A stretch of 64,000 bases of DNA from Natrononativus amylolyticus (lineage in GTDB: Archaea; Halobacteriota; Halobacteria; Halobacteriales; Natrialbaceae). The translations under genes and the position numbers were made by a program. Location: NCBI RefSeq assembly GCF_024362525.1, contig NZ_CP101459.1, positions 186,001-250,000 of the forward strand. Direction: 5' to 3'. Below, in pieces: positions 28,501 to 37,064 of the stretch; the stretch's first letter is position 1; each line of letters opens with the position of its first letter. The notes beneath the pieces are model-generated. The model was not told where the DNA came from and ran no database searches. It saw only the letters and a list, made by a program, of their open reading frames with translations.

Positions 28501-29200
28501 GCCAGACGTGCCAGTGGTTGTAGTAGGCCACGGGGTAGAGCCGCTCGCCGGCGCCTACGATGTCGCCGTCCTCGTCGAGCCAGCCGTAGCCGTCGTCGAC
28601 GCCCCAGCTTTCGCCCTTCTCGGGGTACTCCTCGTTGACCAGCAGGGAGTCGTCCGCCAGTTCGGGGTTGAACAGGCCCCGGTCGTCGAGCCCGCTCTCG
28701 CGGTAGGCCGCGAAGTCGTTCGTCGGGAAGACGTACTCCTCGCCGTCTGTACCACGTACGAAGAGCTTCCAGGGCCGGTCGGTCCCCGGGTCTCCGATAC
28801 CGGTATACACGTTCGCCCGGCGGGTCCCGCTCTCGCCGCTTCGGGGGAGCTGTTGGCCGGTGACCATACTCCAGAGGTCGTCCAGGCTGTACTCGTCGAG
28901 GTAGCCGTCCGCGCTCGAGACGGCGCTGTCGCGTGCCGACGCCGCCCAGTCGTACCGTTCGACGTTAGCGAGCGCGTTTGCCCGCATCTCCTCGGTCCAG
29001 ATCGTCGGTCGTGTCTTCGCGTTGAGTGGGTCCGAGTCGTCTGCGCCGACCGCACTGCTGGCCGGGAGCATCCCGGCGAGCAGTCCGGCACCGGTCGTCG
29101 TCAGTACCGACCGCCGCGACACGTCGAGGTTCGTCGCTTGATCGGAGTTCGAACCGCTCCGTCCCTTGCTATCGCTTTCGATCGGATCGTCGCTTGCCAT
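25508..29200 (-). CDS. Tat-exported heparinase II/III-like polysaccharide lyase, paralog 2
   Basis: The 1230-residue precursor has a Tat signal (RR at 29-30, SVLTTTGAGLLAG). The N-terminal helical region shares IWTEEMRANALANVERYDWA and NDFAAYRESGLDDRG with its paralogs. Then comes YGFAALRDG, an inserted beta-sandwich with YGIYELTINDEYVDTIDFM, and the lyase beta-domain with FHNHSDALNIG near 753 and TVSHNTVVVDES near 797. The promoter (minus-strand GCTATTTCG) favours ATG 29200 over a GTG at 29221. It is tandem with paralog 3, 156 nt apart, but has its own TATA box. Confidence 0.85.
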   Translation of the reverse strand: MASDDPIESDSKGRSGSNSDQATNLDVSRRSVLTTTGAGLLAGMLPASSAVGADDSDPLNAKTRPTIWTEEMRANALANVERYDWAASARDSAVSSADGYLDEYSLDDLWSMVTGQQLPRSGESGTRRANVYTGIGDPGTDRPWKLFVRGTDGEEYVFPTNDFAAYRESGLDDRGLFNPELADDSLLVNEEYPEKGESWGVDDGYGWLDEDGDIVGAGERLYPVAYYNHWHVWRPGGILNIVQALTDAYLYTGDRRYSRAGSVLLDRIADVYPEMDSSVYTLDGFWNSTGGRMTGKVKGATWESNLMRPIVRAYDAFFPGMEGDDELVEFLEAKTDEYPGLESKSSIEEIRKNIEDGIHREILPAAENSEVVLESGGYSVVTQAARALDEADGYTQEALEWIFQPGEELFVGDQWDEEPWNWITTGGNILAPLVDVVDRDGYNNRASPMYNRIRNNSYLETADYLQGYDGFDGADLYDHPKFRRTLTQNLPLLLLDQHMPEIGNSHPNDNYVSGSAIEGGFTTLGDPIYAQTWHYLNGYSTVGIRGDAFDEDPEGLATDIQEVIDAEGPLDLPSQNLAGYGFAALRDGVNYDARSLGIVLDTSNLFAEASTEVNDSFDRAIQLQAYEPGEWWTFEFDIEEGGEYDLDIEALFVGTYGIYELTINDEYVDTIDFMADGSGESTLTYSHDLQAGTNTMRFECIGKNDDSDNYLMALYSLTLLDEEAREARDEAELGNAKRAFWLYYGRNGSNAGGAFHNHSDALNIGVAAHELELSPDLGYIEQTGGDWPKADYWTMNTVSHNTVVVDESEQRDQWVGYPHHFDGSSERVNLIDVEAPQVYPQTEEYRRTLAMVEVDEEHSYAVDFFRVLGGDDHHFSFHGQVGEATAEGVDLASQEEGTYAGEDIPMPGHGEDHPYNHEVGSGFNYLANVERGDDPDEKVAIDWDVEDHWGHRDDNAEEVHMRLTTFGEFDEVALADGEPPQHGGQPESLRYAMIHRQGEDVESTFTSVIEHYEGDRAIEAIETVDVVDENGEPADARAVKVDLATGRTDYVVYSREEDVVTVDETFRFRGFLGAYSVEGGEPEFAYVQDGRLLQPVGGRPLIQRPYGRFTGTINDFTREMAHENELEVSLEGHHDDAAAIGDEPSVTADFVFVDVDEPFDQPDTHARNGAYPVEAIESAGGNRVTVDVGDRTFIKAFTDPDELEDGGYEYIVGENDGVVIPVAETWSRDE

Positions 29201-29224
29201 CAATTCGCATGAGACTTCCACTCA

Positions 29225-29233
29225 CGAAATAGC
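29225..29233 (-). promoter_or_regulatory. TATA box for heparinase-like paralog 2
   Basis: On the minus strand GCTATTTCG lies 25-33 nt before the ATG at 29200, predicting a leaderless mRNA that begins after the alternative GTG at 29221. Confidence 0.55.
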
Positions 29234-29356
29234 TTCCGGCTATGGCCACTATCATCGCTCGTGAGAGAAAGATCGGATCGCAGAACCTCGAGGAGGGTTG
29301 ACGGGCCCCGCTGCGGTTCCGAACAAAGGAACTGCCGGTGACGAGCGACAGTACCC

Positions 29357-32300
29357 TTATCTCCCGTCCCACGCCGCCGACAGCGGGATGCGGATGTCGT
29401 CATCCTCGGAGATCATGTACTCGTAGCCGCCGTCCTCGAGTTGGTCGGGGTCGGTGAACTGGCGGACGAACGTCTGGCGTCCGACGCCGACGGTGTACCG
29501 GTTGCCGTGCCCGGACTCGATGTCCTCGATTTCGTAGACGCCGTTGCCGCGGCCGCGCTGGCCACTCGCAGCCAGTTTCTCCTTGGGGTCAGCGTCGTCG
29601 CGCCACGGGTTAGAGTCGTCGTTGTCGACGTAGACGAACCCGGTGTGGCGCTCGAGGTCGCTGCGTCCGCGCATGAGCTGAACGTCGAGTTCGTTCTCGA
29701 GGCTCATGCCGCGAGTGAAGTCCTCGACGACGCCGCCGACGAAGCCCTGGGACTCCTCGACGAGTGGCTCCTCTTCGTCAGTGGGGGCCAGCAGCGTGCC
29801 GTCGTGGACGTAGGCGTACTCGGAGTCGCCGCCCTCGACGCAGTAGACCCCGAAGAAGCCCTCGAACTCGAACGTATCGTCGACGACGACCTCGTCCTTT
29901 TCGAACGAGCAGACGACGTAGTCCGTGCGGCCGGTCGTCAGTTCGACCTTGAGCGCGCGGCCCTCGCCGCCGGCGACCTCGACCTCCTCGACGTCCTCGA
30001 CGACGCGCTCGCCGTCGTAGTGCTCGATGAGCGAGAGGAACTCGCTCTCTACGTCCTCGCCCTCGCGGTTGAACAGCGCGTAGTCGAGGGAGTCCGGATT
30101 GCCGTCGCGGTCGGGCGGGTGGCCGTCGGCCAGCGCCACTTCGTCGAACTCGCCGAACGTGGTGAGCCGGAGGTGGACGCCCTCCGCGTTATCGTCGCGG
30201 TGGCCGTAGTGGTCGATCACGTCCCAGTCGACGGTCACTTTCGAGCCGGGGGAGTCGTCGCGGGCGACGTTCGTGAGGTAGTTGAAGCCGCTGCCGTTCT
30301 CCTGGTTGTACTCCGTGTCCTCGCCGTAATCGGGCTTGGGAACGTCCTCACCGGCGTAGGTGCCGCCGTCCTGGGGAACGAGGTCGACGCCCTCTGCAGA
30401 CGCCTCGCCGGCCTGCCCGTGGAAGCTAAACACGTGGTCGTCGCCGCCGGCGACTCGGAAGAGGTCCACGCCGTAGGAGTGGGCCTCGTCAACCTCGATC
30501 ATCGCCGTCGTCCGGCGGTACTCTTCACACTGGTCGTAGGCGCGGAACGCGTCGACATCGATCAGGTTCACCCGCTCGTCCTCGCCGTCGAAGTGCCGCG
30601 GGATGCCGACCCAGTGGCTGTCTTGCTCCGACTCGTCGACGGTCACCGTGTTGTGGCTGATCGTGTTCTCCGTCCAGTTGAGTCGCTTGGGGTGGCTACC
30701 GGTTTCTTCCGGATAGCCGAGGTCGGGCGCGAGTTCGAGGTCGTGAGCTGCGACACCGATGTTGAGTGCGTCCTTGTGGTTGTGGGAGTGAGTTCCGTTT
30801 CGGCCGTAGTACATCCAGATAGCGCGCTTTGCGTTGCCGAGGGCTGCCTGCTCGTCGTCCTGATCTTCCTCGTCGAGAACGGCGATCTCGTACAGCGCCA
30901 TCAGATAATTGTCGGAGTCGTCGTTCTTGCCGACACACTCCAGGTACATCTCGTTGGTTCCCTCGAGGAGGTCGAGGTCGTACGAGATGGTGTCGCGATC
31001 GTCGGCGTCGGCCATGAAGTCGATCGTGTCGACGAGTTCGTCGTTGACGTACAGCTCGTAGATTCCGTAGGTGGTCGGACCGAACAGGGCATCGATCTCG
31101 AACTCGTACTCGCCGCCCTCCGCGAGGTCGAACTCGAAACGCCACCACTCGCCCACGTCATTGGCCTGTAGCTGGATCGCCTCGGGGAAGCTGTCGTTGA
31201 CCTCGACCGATGCCTCGACGAAGATCTCCGAGGTGTCGAACGCGCCAGCGCGAATCTGCAGGCCGTAGTTGTTTCCGTCTTTGAGGGCTGCAAAACCGTA
31301 TCCTGGGAGATTTCGGCTGGGGAGGTCGAGAGGGCCTTCGGCCTGGATGATCGCATCGATTTCCTCGGAGAGTCCTTCGGGATCCTCGTCGAAGATCGAC
31401 CCCTGGATGCCGTCCGTGGAATACCCCTGGTCGAAGTGCCACACCTGGGCGAACAGGGACTCTCCGATCACCTCGAACCCTTTCTGAATGCTGGTCGAGT
31501 TCCACTCAGAGGTGTACGGTCCGTGCTGGTTTCCGATCTGCGGGGTAAACCGGTCGATTACGAGCAACGGCACGTTCACGTCCAGCGACTGCTGGAGCTT
31601 CGGGTGCTGGTAGAGATCCGCGCCGTCGAACCCGTCGTACCCCTGGAGGTAGTCGGCGACCTCGCGGGTGCCGCTTAGCTGGATAGTGTTGTATCCCGGT
31701 CCCGCTCTGTTGTTGTACCCGTCTCGATCCCAGACGTCGACCATCGGAACGAGGAGGCCTCCGCCAGTGGCGTTCCAGTTCTCGGGTTCTTCGTCCCAGA
31801 CGTCGCCGTCGAAGATGTGCTCGCCGGGCTGGAACACCCACTCGATCGCCTCTTTGGAGTAACCATCGGGCTCGTCGAGGACGCGGGCGGCCTGGACGAG
31901 GGCGCTATTCCCGCCGCTGTCCATGTTGATGTTCTTCATCGCCGGAAGGATCTCCCGAAGGATGTTGTCCTCGATGTTCTTTCGAATCTTCTCGACGGAG
32001 TCCTTCTCCTCGAGTCCCGGGAACTCGTCGGTCTTGGCCTCGAGGAACTCGACGAGTTCGTCGTCGCCCTCCATCGCCGGGAAGAAGGCGTCGTACGCCT
32101 GGATGATCGGCCGCAGGGCGTTCGACTCCCAGTAGGCGCCGACGACCTTTCCGGTCTGCATGCCGCCGTGGCTGTTCCAGAAGCCGTGGAGCGTCTCGGT
32201 GTACACCGTCATGTCCATCTCGGGGTAGACGTCGGCGATTCGGTCGAGCATGACCGTGCCTGCCCGCGCGTACTCCTGGTCGCCCGTCAGCAGATACGCG

Positions 32301-33088
32301 TCGGTCAACTCCGTCAGCACGCGCGAAATGCCGCCACCGTGGTGCCACACCGCCCAGTGGTTGTAGTGGGCGACGAAGTTCCAGCGAGTTCCCTCTCCGG
32401 CACCGAGGACGTTCTCCTCGTCGTACCAGCCCCAGCCGTCGTCGACGCCCCAGCCCTCGCCGAGTTCGGGATGCTCCTCGTTAACGAGCAGGTCGTCGTC
32501 GGCGAGGTCGGGATCGAACATCCCGCGGTCGTCCAGCCCGCTCTGGCGGTACGCCTCGAAGTCGTTCGTCGGCACCGTGATGGTCCCCTCTCCTTCGGGG
32601 TTGTCGACGCCGGTGTCCGTCTTCCACATCTGACCGTCTCTCTCCCCATCTTGAGAGATGAACCGCGTTGGTCCGGGCCCGGCGCCGCGGGGGATTTTCT
32701 GGGAGGTCACCACTCGCCAGAGGCTCTCGAGGTCGGGGGTGTCCGCGTCCGAGCCGAACCGTCCCTGCCAGTCCTCGAGCCGGGACTCGACCCTCGAGAT
32801 GGCGCTGTCTCGCTGGTCTTCCGCCCAGTCGTACTGCTCGACGTTGTTTCGAGCGTTTTCACGGTCTTCCTCGGTCCAGATCGTCGGTCGGGTCTTCGCG
32901 TTGAGCGCGTCGGACTCCTGGGCTCCGGCCGTCCCCGCCGTCGACAGGAGTCCGCCGAGGATTCCCGCCCCGGTCGTCGCCAACATCGATCGTCGCGAGA
33001 GGTCGAAGCGTCCCGTCGAATCGACGACAGAACACAATCGGTCATGAGTCCACTCACCGCTGCTATCGCTCCGCTCGTTGCGTGCCAT
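29357..33088 (-). CDS. Tat-exported heparinase II/III-like polysaccharide lyase, paralog 3
   Basis: The 1243-residue precursor has a Tat signal (RR at 32-33, SMLATTGAGILGG). It shares the layout of the other two: helical toroid, YGFAALKDG, an inserted beta-sandwich (FGPTTYGIYELYVNDELVDT), and the lyase domain with SHNHKDALNIG near 765 and TISHNTVTVDES near 810. The C-terminus DPDQLEDGGYEYMISEDDD is common to all three. No membrane anchor or sorting signal is visible at the C-terminus. It should cut a uronate-containing polysaccharide outside the cell; the substrate is unknown. Confidence 0.85.
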   Translation of the reverse strand: MARNERSDSSGEWTHDRLCSVVDSTGRFDLSRRSMLATTGAGILGGLLSTAGTAGAQESDALNAKTRPTIWTEEDRENARNNVEQYDWAEDQRDSAISRVESRLEDWQGRFGSDADTPDLESLWRVVTSQKIPRGAGPGPTRFISQDGERDGQMWKTDTGVDNPEGEGTITVPTNDFEAYRQSGLDDRGMFDPDLADDDLLVNEEHPELGEGWGVDDGWGWYDEENVLGAGEGTRWNFVAHYNHWAVWHHGGGISRVLTELTDAYLLTGDQEYARAGTVMLDRIADVYPEMDMTVYTETLHGFWNSHGGMQTGKVVGAYWESNALRPIIQAYDAFFPAMEGDDELVEFLEAKTDEFPGLEEKDSVEKIRKNIEDNILREILPAMKNINMDSGGNSALVQAARVLDEPDGYSKEAIEWVFQPGEHIFDGDVWDEEPENWNATGGGLLVPMVDVWDRDGYNNRAGPGYNTIQLSGTREVADYLQGYDGFDGADLYQHPKLQQSLDVNVPLLVIDRFTPQIGNQHGPYTSEWNSTSIQKGFEVIGESLFAQVWHFDQGYSTDGIQGSIFDEDPEGLSEEIDAIIQAEGPLDLPSRNLPGYGFAALKDGNNYGLQIRAGAFDTSEIFVEASVEVNDSFPEAIQLQANDVGEWWRFEFDLAEGGEYEFEIDALFGPTTYGIYELYVNDELVDTIDFMADADDRDTISYDLDLLEGTNEMYLECVGKNDDSDNYLMALYEIAVLDEEDQDDEQAALGNAKRAIWMYYGRNGTHSHNHKDALNIGVAAHDLELAPDLGYPEETGSHPKRLNWTENTISHNTVTVDESEQDSHWVGIPRHFDGEDERVNLIDVDAFRAYDQCEEYRRTTAMIEVDEAHSYGVDLFRVAGGDDHVFSFHGQAGEASAEGVDLVPQDGGTYAGEDVPKPDYGEDTEYNQENGSGFNYLTNVARDDSPGSKVTVDWDVIDHYGHRDDNAEGVHLRLTTFGEFDEVALADGHPPDRDGNPDSLDYALFNREGEDVESEFLSLIEHYDGERVVEDVEEVEVAGGEGRALKVELTTGRTDYVVCSFEKDEVVVDDTFEFEGFFGVYCVEGGDSEYAYVHDGTLLAPTDEEEPLVEESQGFVGGVVEDFTRGMSLENELDVQLMRGRSDLERHTGFVYVDNDDSNPWRDDADPKEKLAASGQRGRGNGVYEIEDIESGHGNRYTVGVGRQTFVRQFTDPDQLEDGGYEYMISEDDDIRIPLSAAWDGR

Positions 33089-33115
33089 CGCCGTGCAAGA
33101 GAAACTCTGGCACGA

Positions 33116-33125
33116 AGTATGTATC
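33116..33125 (-). promoter_or_regulatory. TATA box for heparinase-like paralog 3
   Basis: On the minus strand GATACATACT lies 28-37 nt before the ATG at 33088. The GH20 gene ends just upstream, at 33211. Confidence 0.5.
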
Positions 33126-33210
33126 GGTTATCATCAGTTACAACGTTCCATGAACGAACGATAGCGGCAGAAACGCTAGAGGATGAGCGGTGGCTCGGGG
33201 TTGCCGCTGC

Positions 33211-34977
33211 TCAGGGGCGGTCGATCACGCCTCGCCCCTCCCGATCCGCGACCTCGATAAGCCACTCGAGCACGTCCGCGTATGCGTCCGCGGTCTCGGC
33301 GTAGACGGCCTCGCCCTCGTCGCGGAGCCCGGTGAGCGTCTCGAGGGTCTCCTCGTACCCCGCCCGCGCGGCCGCCGGGGTTCGGTCGCCAAGCGAGGCG
33401 TTGGCGTGCGCCCACGGCTCCTTGCCCGATCGGCGCCAGTTCGTCGGGACGATCAGTCCGCCGAGATCTCGATAAATGTCGAATCCGTCCGGAACGAACG
33501 GCCCCAGCGCGTGACGGGTCACCGCCTGTGAGAACGCCGGGCGGTCGTGGGGCTCGGGATTCCAGAGCCGGTCGGCGAAGACGGGAATCGCCGAGGGGAG
33601 CGCCCGCTCGAAGTAGGCGTGGCGCTCCTCGCTCGAGGGTTCCCACGCGAGCAGTTCCCCGCCCCGGACCTGCGAGGCGCGTTCCTCGGGGACTGTCGGC
33701 CGACGCCGCGGCGCCCAGCCGAGCATGTACTCCTCGGAGATCCAGCCTCTCACATAGGCCGCGTGGACGTAGGAGTTGAGCACGTCGAACCCCTCCTCGA
33801 GGAAGCGCTCCATACTCACGCCCTCGACGGGTCCCCGGCCCGGAGCCGCGACGCGCCAGAACTGGATCAGGATGTCGCGGGGGAGGTCGGGCGACTCCGA
33901 AATGTCGATCTGGTCGTTCCACATGATCGTCCGCCGGTCGCGGTCTGCGAGGAACCCGTGGAGGTGACGGACGAACGCGTAGAAGTGCTCCCGAACCGTC
34001 TCGGAGCCCTCCTCGGCCATCTTCCGCCGGCAGTCGACGCACTCGTCCCAGGAGTGGCCGTGCATCTCCCATTCGTCGCCCCCGACGTGGACGTACTCGA
34101 AGGGGAACAGCTCGAGCACCTCGGCGTACAGCGTCTCGACGAACTCGTAGGTTTCCGGGCGGCCGATGCAGATCGTTCTGTCGGCCGGCTCGCCGTCCTC
34201 GACGGTGCAGCGCAGTTCGGGATAGGTCTCGAGGACGTGCGTGGCGTGGGCCGGCACGTCGACCTCGGGGAGTACCCGGATCCCGCGGCGGTTCGCGTAC
34301 GCGACGATCTCCTCCACGTCGGCCGGCGAGTACGCCGGCCGCTCGGTGCCGTCGGCGTCCCGGTTCAGCTCGGGGTAGGCTTCGGACTCGAGGGCGTACC
34401 CCTCGTCGTCGAGTACGTGGAGGTGGAGCCGGTTGTACTTCGCGCGGGCGGCCTGGTCGATCCGTCGTTTGACGTCCTCGACCGGCAGGTGGCCGCGCGC
34501 GGGGTCGAGCATGAACCCGCGCCACTCGGTCTCCGGCCAGTCGTGGATCTCACAGGCGGGAAGCGACCAGCGCGCGCCGTCCCCGCCTCTGCCGTCGGCG
34601 GTGACACCGTCCGCAGAGAGCGCGGTCACGAGCGTCTGACAGCCGTTCCGGAGGCCGTCTCCCGTCTTCGCGGTGATCGTGACGCCGGCGCTCCTCGCCT
34701 CGTCCCCGACGCCGGCCTCGAGGACGTACCCCTCCGGGTCGTCGAACCGATCCGAGGGGGTGGACTCGAGGCGCAGCCGGACGTCCGGCCGCTCGCCGGC
34801 GCTCGCGCGGGTGACCGTCTCGTTCGTCTCGCGCTCGAGGAGTTCCTCGAGGAGCGAGGCGACCGCCGCCGTCTCCTCGCTCGAGTCGATCGCGAGTGGG
34901 GTTTCGAAGCGAACGCGCTCGTCGTGGGTTTCGACGCGCCGGGGTCGCGGAACGACGCGCAAGTCTCTCGCTGCCAT
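33211..34977 (-). CDS. Glycoside hydrolase family 20 beta-N-acetylhexosaminidase
   Basis: The 588-residue protein has a GH20 N-terminal alpha/beta domain (about 1-140). The catalytic barrel opens at WRGFMLDPARGHLPVEDVK, continues with RLHLHVLDDEGYALES, and has the catalytic Asp-Glu pair in YVHVGGDEWEMHG near residue 300. The barrel shows TIMWNDQID and VFADRLWNPEPHD. GH20 enzymes remove terminal beta-GlcNAc or GalNAc by substrate-assisted catalysis that needs the 2-acetamido group. There is no signal peptide, so it acts inside the cell. It lies upstream of the two tandem lyase genes on the same strand; the 122-nt gap and own TATA box of the next gene suggest separate transcripts. Confidence 0.9.
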   Translation of the reverse strand: MAARDLRVVPRPRRVETHDERVRFETPLAIDSSEETAAVASLLEELLERETNETVTRASAGERPDVRLRLESTPSDRFDDPEGYVLEAGVGDEARSAGVTITAKTGDGLRNGCQTLVTALSADGVTADGRGGDGARWSLPACEIHDWPETEWRGFMLDPARGHLPVEDVKRRIDQAARAKYNRLHLHVLDDEGYALESEAYPELNRDADGTERPAYSPADVEEIVAYANRRGIRVLPEVDVPAHATHVLETYPELRCTVEDGEPADRTICIGRPETYEFVETLYAEVLELFPFEYVHVGGDEWEMHGHSWDECVDCRRKMAEEGSETVREHFYAFVRHLHGFLADRDRRTIMWNDQIDISESPDLPRDILIQFWRVAAPGRGPVEGVSMERFLEEGFDVLNSYVHAAYVRGWISEEYMLGWAPRRRPTVPEERASQVRGGELLAWEPSSEERHAYFERALPSAIPVFADRLWNPEPHDRPAFSQAVTRHALGPFVPDGFDIYRDLGGLIVPTNWRRSGKEPWAHANASLGDRTPAAARAGYEETLETLTGLRDEGEAVYAETADAYADVLEWLIEVADREGRGVIDRP

Positions 34978-35107
34978 GTACTACTCGCTCGCAGACGGGC
35001 AACCGTCTTAGTCGTTGTCACCACTGCAAGCCCGTCGGCGGGTCCGCTCGATCCCCGCGACCGTCGCTCGGTTTTTTGCTCCGTCGCTCCAGAACTGCGC
35101 ACACCCC

Positions 35108-36046
35108 ATGACAGAAACAGGTCCCGTTCTGGGACGCCTCGAGGAACCGACGACGGAGCAACCGACGCGTCTGGCGTTGCTCTCGGACCTCCACCTCGCC
35201 GTCGAGATGGAGGGGTCGTGGCGCGTCTCCCACCGAACCGAGAGCCGCCTCGAGGCGGCCGTCGACTCGCTGAACCGCCGGGAACTGGACGGCGTCGTGT
35301 TCGTCGGCGACCTCGTCCAGAGCGGCACGCGCGCCCAGTACCAGGCGTTCGACCGGCTCGTAGACGGGCTGGACCACCCCTTCTTCGCGGTGCCGGGAAA
35401 CCACGACCTCGTCGAGTTCGGCTCGGGCGAGAAGCTCGCGCTGTCGGCGTTCGAACGTCGGTACACGCCCGGCCGGCTCCCTTACCACGAGCGGATCGGC
35501 GGCGTCGACCTGCTGGCGCTCAACAGCAACGCGTCGACGCGGGACTCTGTCGCGGAGACGTATACGGGCCGCCTCTCGCCCGACTCCCTCGCGTGGCTCG
35601 AGGGAAAACTCGAGACGGTCGACGTGCCGCTCGTCGCGGTCCACCACAACCTCTCGGGGACGCGGTCGCTGCTGTTCGACTGGGGCGAGCGGCTCCCCGT
35701 CGAGCCGGGGTCGCCCCCGTTCGAGAACGACGGGGAGCTCCTCGACGTCCTCGAGCGCACCGGCTCTCCGCTCGTCGTGACCGGCCACGTCCACTTCCCG
35801 GCGATCGTCCGCACGCGAGGCGTCCGCGAGTTCACGCTGCCGTCGCTCGGCCCCTATCCGGGGGCGTACACGGTGCTCGAGGTCGACGAACGGGGGACGA
35901 CGGCGACGCTACAGCCGATCCTCGACCGCGAGGAGCGCCTCGAGGCGCTCGTCAGCGGGCTCGAGCACAGCCGCGTACTGATCGCGGCGGCACAGCTCGC
36001 CGGATTGCCGCTGGTCGACGAGTTTGCGGCCGACCCGCGGCCCTGA
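35108..36046 (+). CDS. Calcineurin-like metallophosphoesterase
   Basis: The 312-residue protein shows every block of the metallophosphoesterase fold in order: LALLSDLHLA, VFVGDLVQSG, FFAVPGNHDLV, LVAVHHNLSG, and VVTGHVHFPA. Together these build a two-metal site that hydrolyses phosphomono- or diesters. The closest style is the Icc/CpdA-like group, but the substrate is open. A T-rich TATA-like GTTTTTTGCT (35071-35080) lies 28-37 nt before ATG 35108, favouring it over an upstream in-frame start. Its stop is 1 nt from the convergent stop of the SDR gene. Confidence 0.85.
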   Translation: MTETGPVLGRLEEPTTEQPTRLALLSDLHLAVEMEGSWRVSHRTESRLEAAVDSLNRRELDGVVFVGDLVQSGTRAQYQAFDRLVDGLDHPFFAVPGNHDLVEFGSGEKLALSAFERRYTPGRLPYHERIGGVDLLALNSNASTRDSVAETYTGRLSPDSLAWLEGKLETVDVPLVAVHHNLSGTRSLLFDWGERLPVEPGSPPFENDGELLDVLERTGSPLVVTGHVHFPAIVRTRGVREFTLPSLGPYPGAYTVLEVDERGTTATLQPILDREERLEALVSGLEHSRVLIAAAQLAGLPLVDEFAADPRP

Positions 36047-36047
36047 C

Positions 36048-36905
36048 TCACCGCTTGCTCGGCCGCGTCGGCGGCTCCTCGCTCCCGAAGATCTGCGTCT
36101 GGAAGCCCCAGTCCAGCCCGGCCGTGAGGCCGCCGTCGACGACGAGGTGGGTGCCGTTGACGAACGAGGACATCCCCGAGACGAGAAACAGCGTCGCGTC
36201 GGCGACCTCCTCGGGTCTGCCGAACCGCCCCGCCGGGTACTGGTCGATCCACTCGTCGCGCTGGGTCCACTCTCCGTCGTCGGTTTCGCGGCTCTCGCCG
36301 ACGTCGTCCAGCTGCTCGCTCCGCCGGCCGGTCTCGATCGTTCCCGGACAGACGACGTTCGACCGGATCCCGTGCCGACCGTACTGCGTCGCGATGAGCC
36401 TCGAGAGGCCGAGCACGCCGCTTCTGGCCGAGGAGTAGGCGATCTGGCCGATCCCGTCGAGGCCGTTGACCGAGGACATGTGAACGATCGAGCCGCCGCC
36501 GCTCTCGACCATCGGCGGGAGGACCTCCCGCGAGACCAGGAACAGCGATTTGAGGTTGAGTTCGACGGTTCGATCCCAGGCCTCCTCGTCGATCCGGTGG
36601 AGGTTGTCGTCGTTTATCGAGCCGCCGGCGTTGCTGACCAGGCCGTCGATCCCGTCGAAGCGCTCGAGGGTCGCGTCGACGAGCGCCTCGATCTCGGCGG
36701 GTTCGGTCACGTCACACGGGACGCCGACGGCGTCCGCGCCGTACTCGTCTCGCAGCTCCGCCGCGACCGTCTCGACGTCGTCCGGGCTTCTCGAGGAAAC
36801 GACGAGGTTCGCGCCGTTTTCGGCGAGGCGGTCGACGATCGCTCGACCGATCCCGCGGGAGGCGCCGGTGACGATCACGGTCTCGTCCGTGAGTAGTTGC
36901 GACAT
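36048..36905 (-). CDS. Short-chain dehydrogenase/reductase with Arg in place of the catalytic Lys
   Basis: The 285-residue protein is a classical SDR. It has VTGASRGIGRAIVDRL for NAD(P) binding, CDVTEPAEIEAL, LVSNAGGSI, the Ser in VHMSSVNGL, the Tyr in AYSSARSG, and VVCPGTIETG. The catalytic YxxxK reads Y-S-S-A-R because the codon is AGA, so the conserved Lys is Arg. Sequence style is near 2-deoxygluconate 3-dehydrogenase/KduD-like sugar SDRs, a step that would suit unsaturated uronate catabolism, but this is inference. An upstream in-frame start is open; ATG 36905 fits the family and a minus-strand TATA-like CGGTTAAGAC (36931-36940). Confidence 0.8.
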   Translation of the reverse strand: MSQLLTDETVIVTGASRGIGRAIVDRLAENGANLVVSSRSPDDVETVAAELRDEYGADAVGVPCDVTEPAEIEALVDATLERFDGIDGLVSNAGGSINDDNLHRIDEEAWDRTVELNLKSLFLVSREVLPPMVESGGGSIVHMSSVNGLDGIGQIAYSSARSGVLGLSRLIATQYGRHGIRSNVVCPGTIETGRRSEQLDDVGESRETDDGEWTQRDEWIDQYPAGRFGRPEEVADATLFLVSGMSSFVNGTHLVVDGGLTAGLDWGFQTQIFGSEEPPTRPSKR

Positions 36906-37033
36906 CGTCTGTACCGTTTGTGAGGCAGTCGTCTTAACCGATTGGTTGACCTCCTCCCGCACCTACAGTCGCGGGAATCTCACACAGCGACCGTTCACCG
37001 CGGATAAGACGCCGGCTCTCGAGCAGGGTCAGA

Positions 37034-37041
37034 ACTATATG
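37034..37041 (+). promoter_or_regulatory. TATA box for the Gfo/Idh/MocA gene at 37 kb
   Basis: ACTATATG lies 24-31 nt before the ATG at 37065, consistent with a leaderless mRNA. Confidence 0.55.
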
Positions 37042-37064
37042 TCCGGACGGTCCAGTTATGAGAG

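Noticed and set aside
33547-36438. Plus-strand open frame of over 950 codons covering the GH20 and metallophosphoesterase genes
   Set aside because: It runs antisense to GH20, then out of frame across the metallophosphoesterase, with no recognisable domain.
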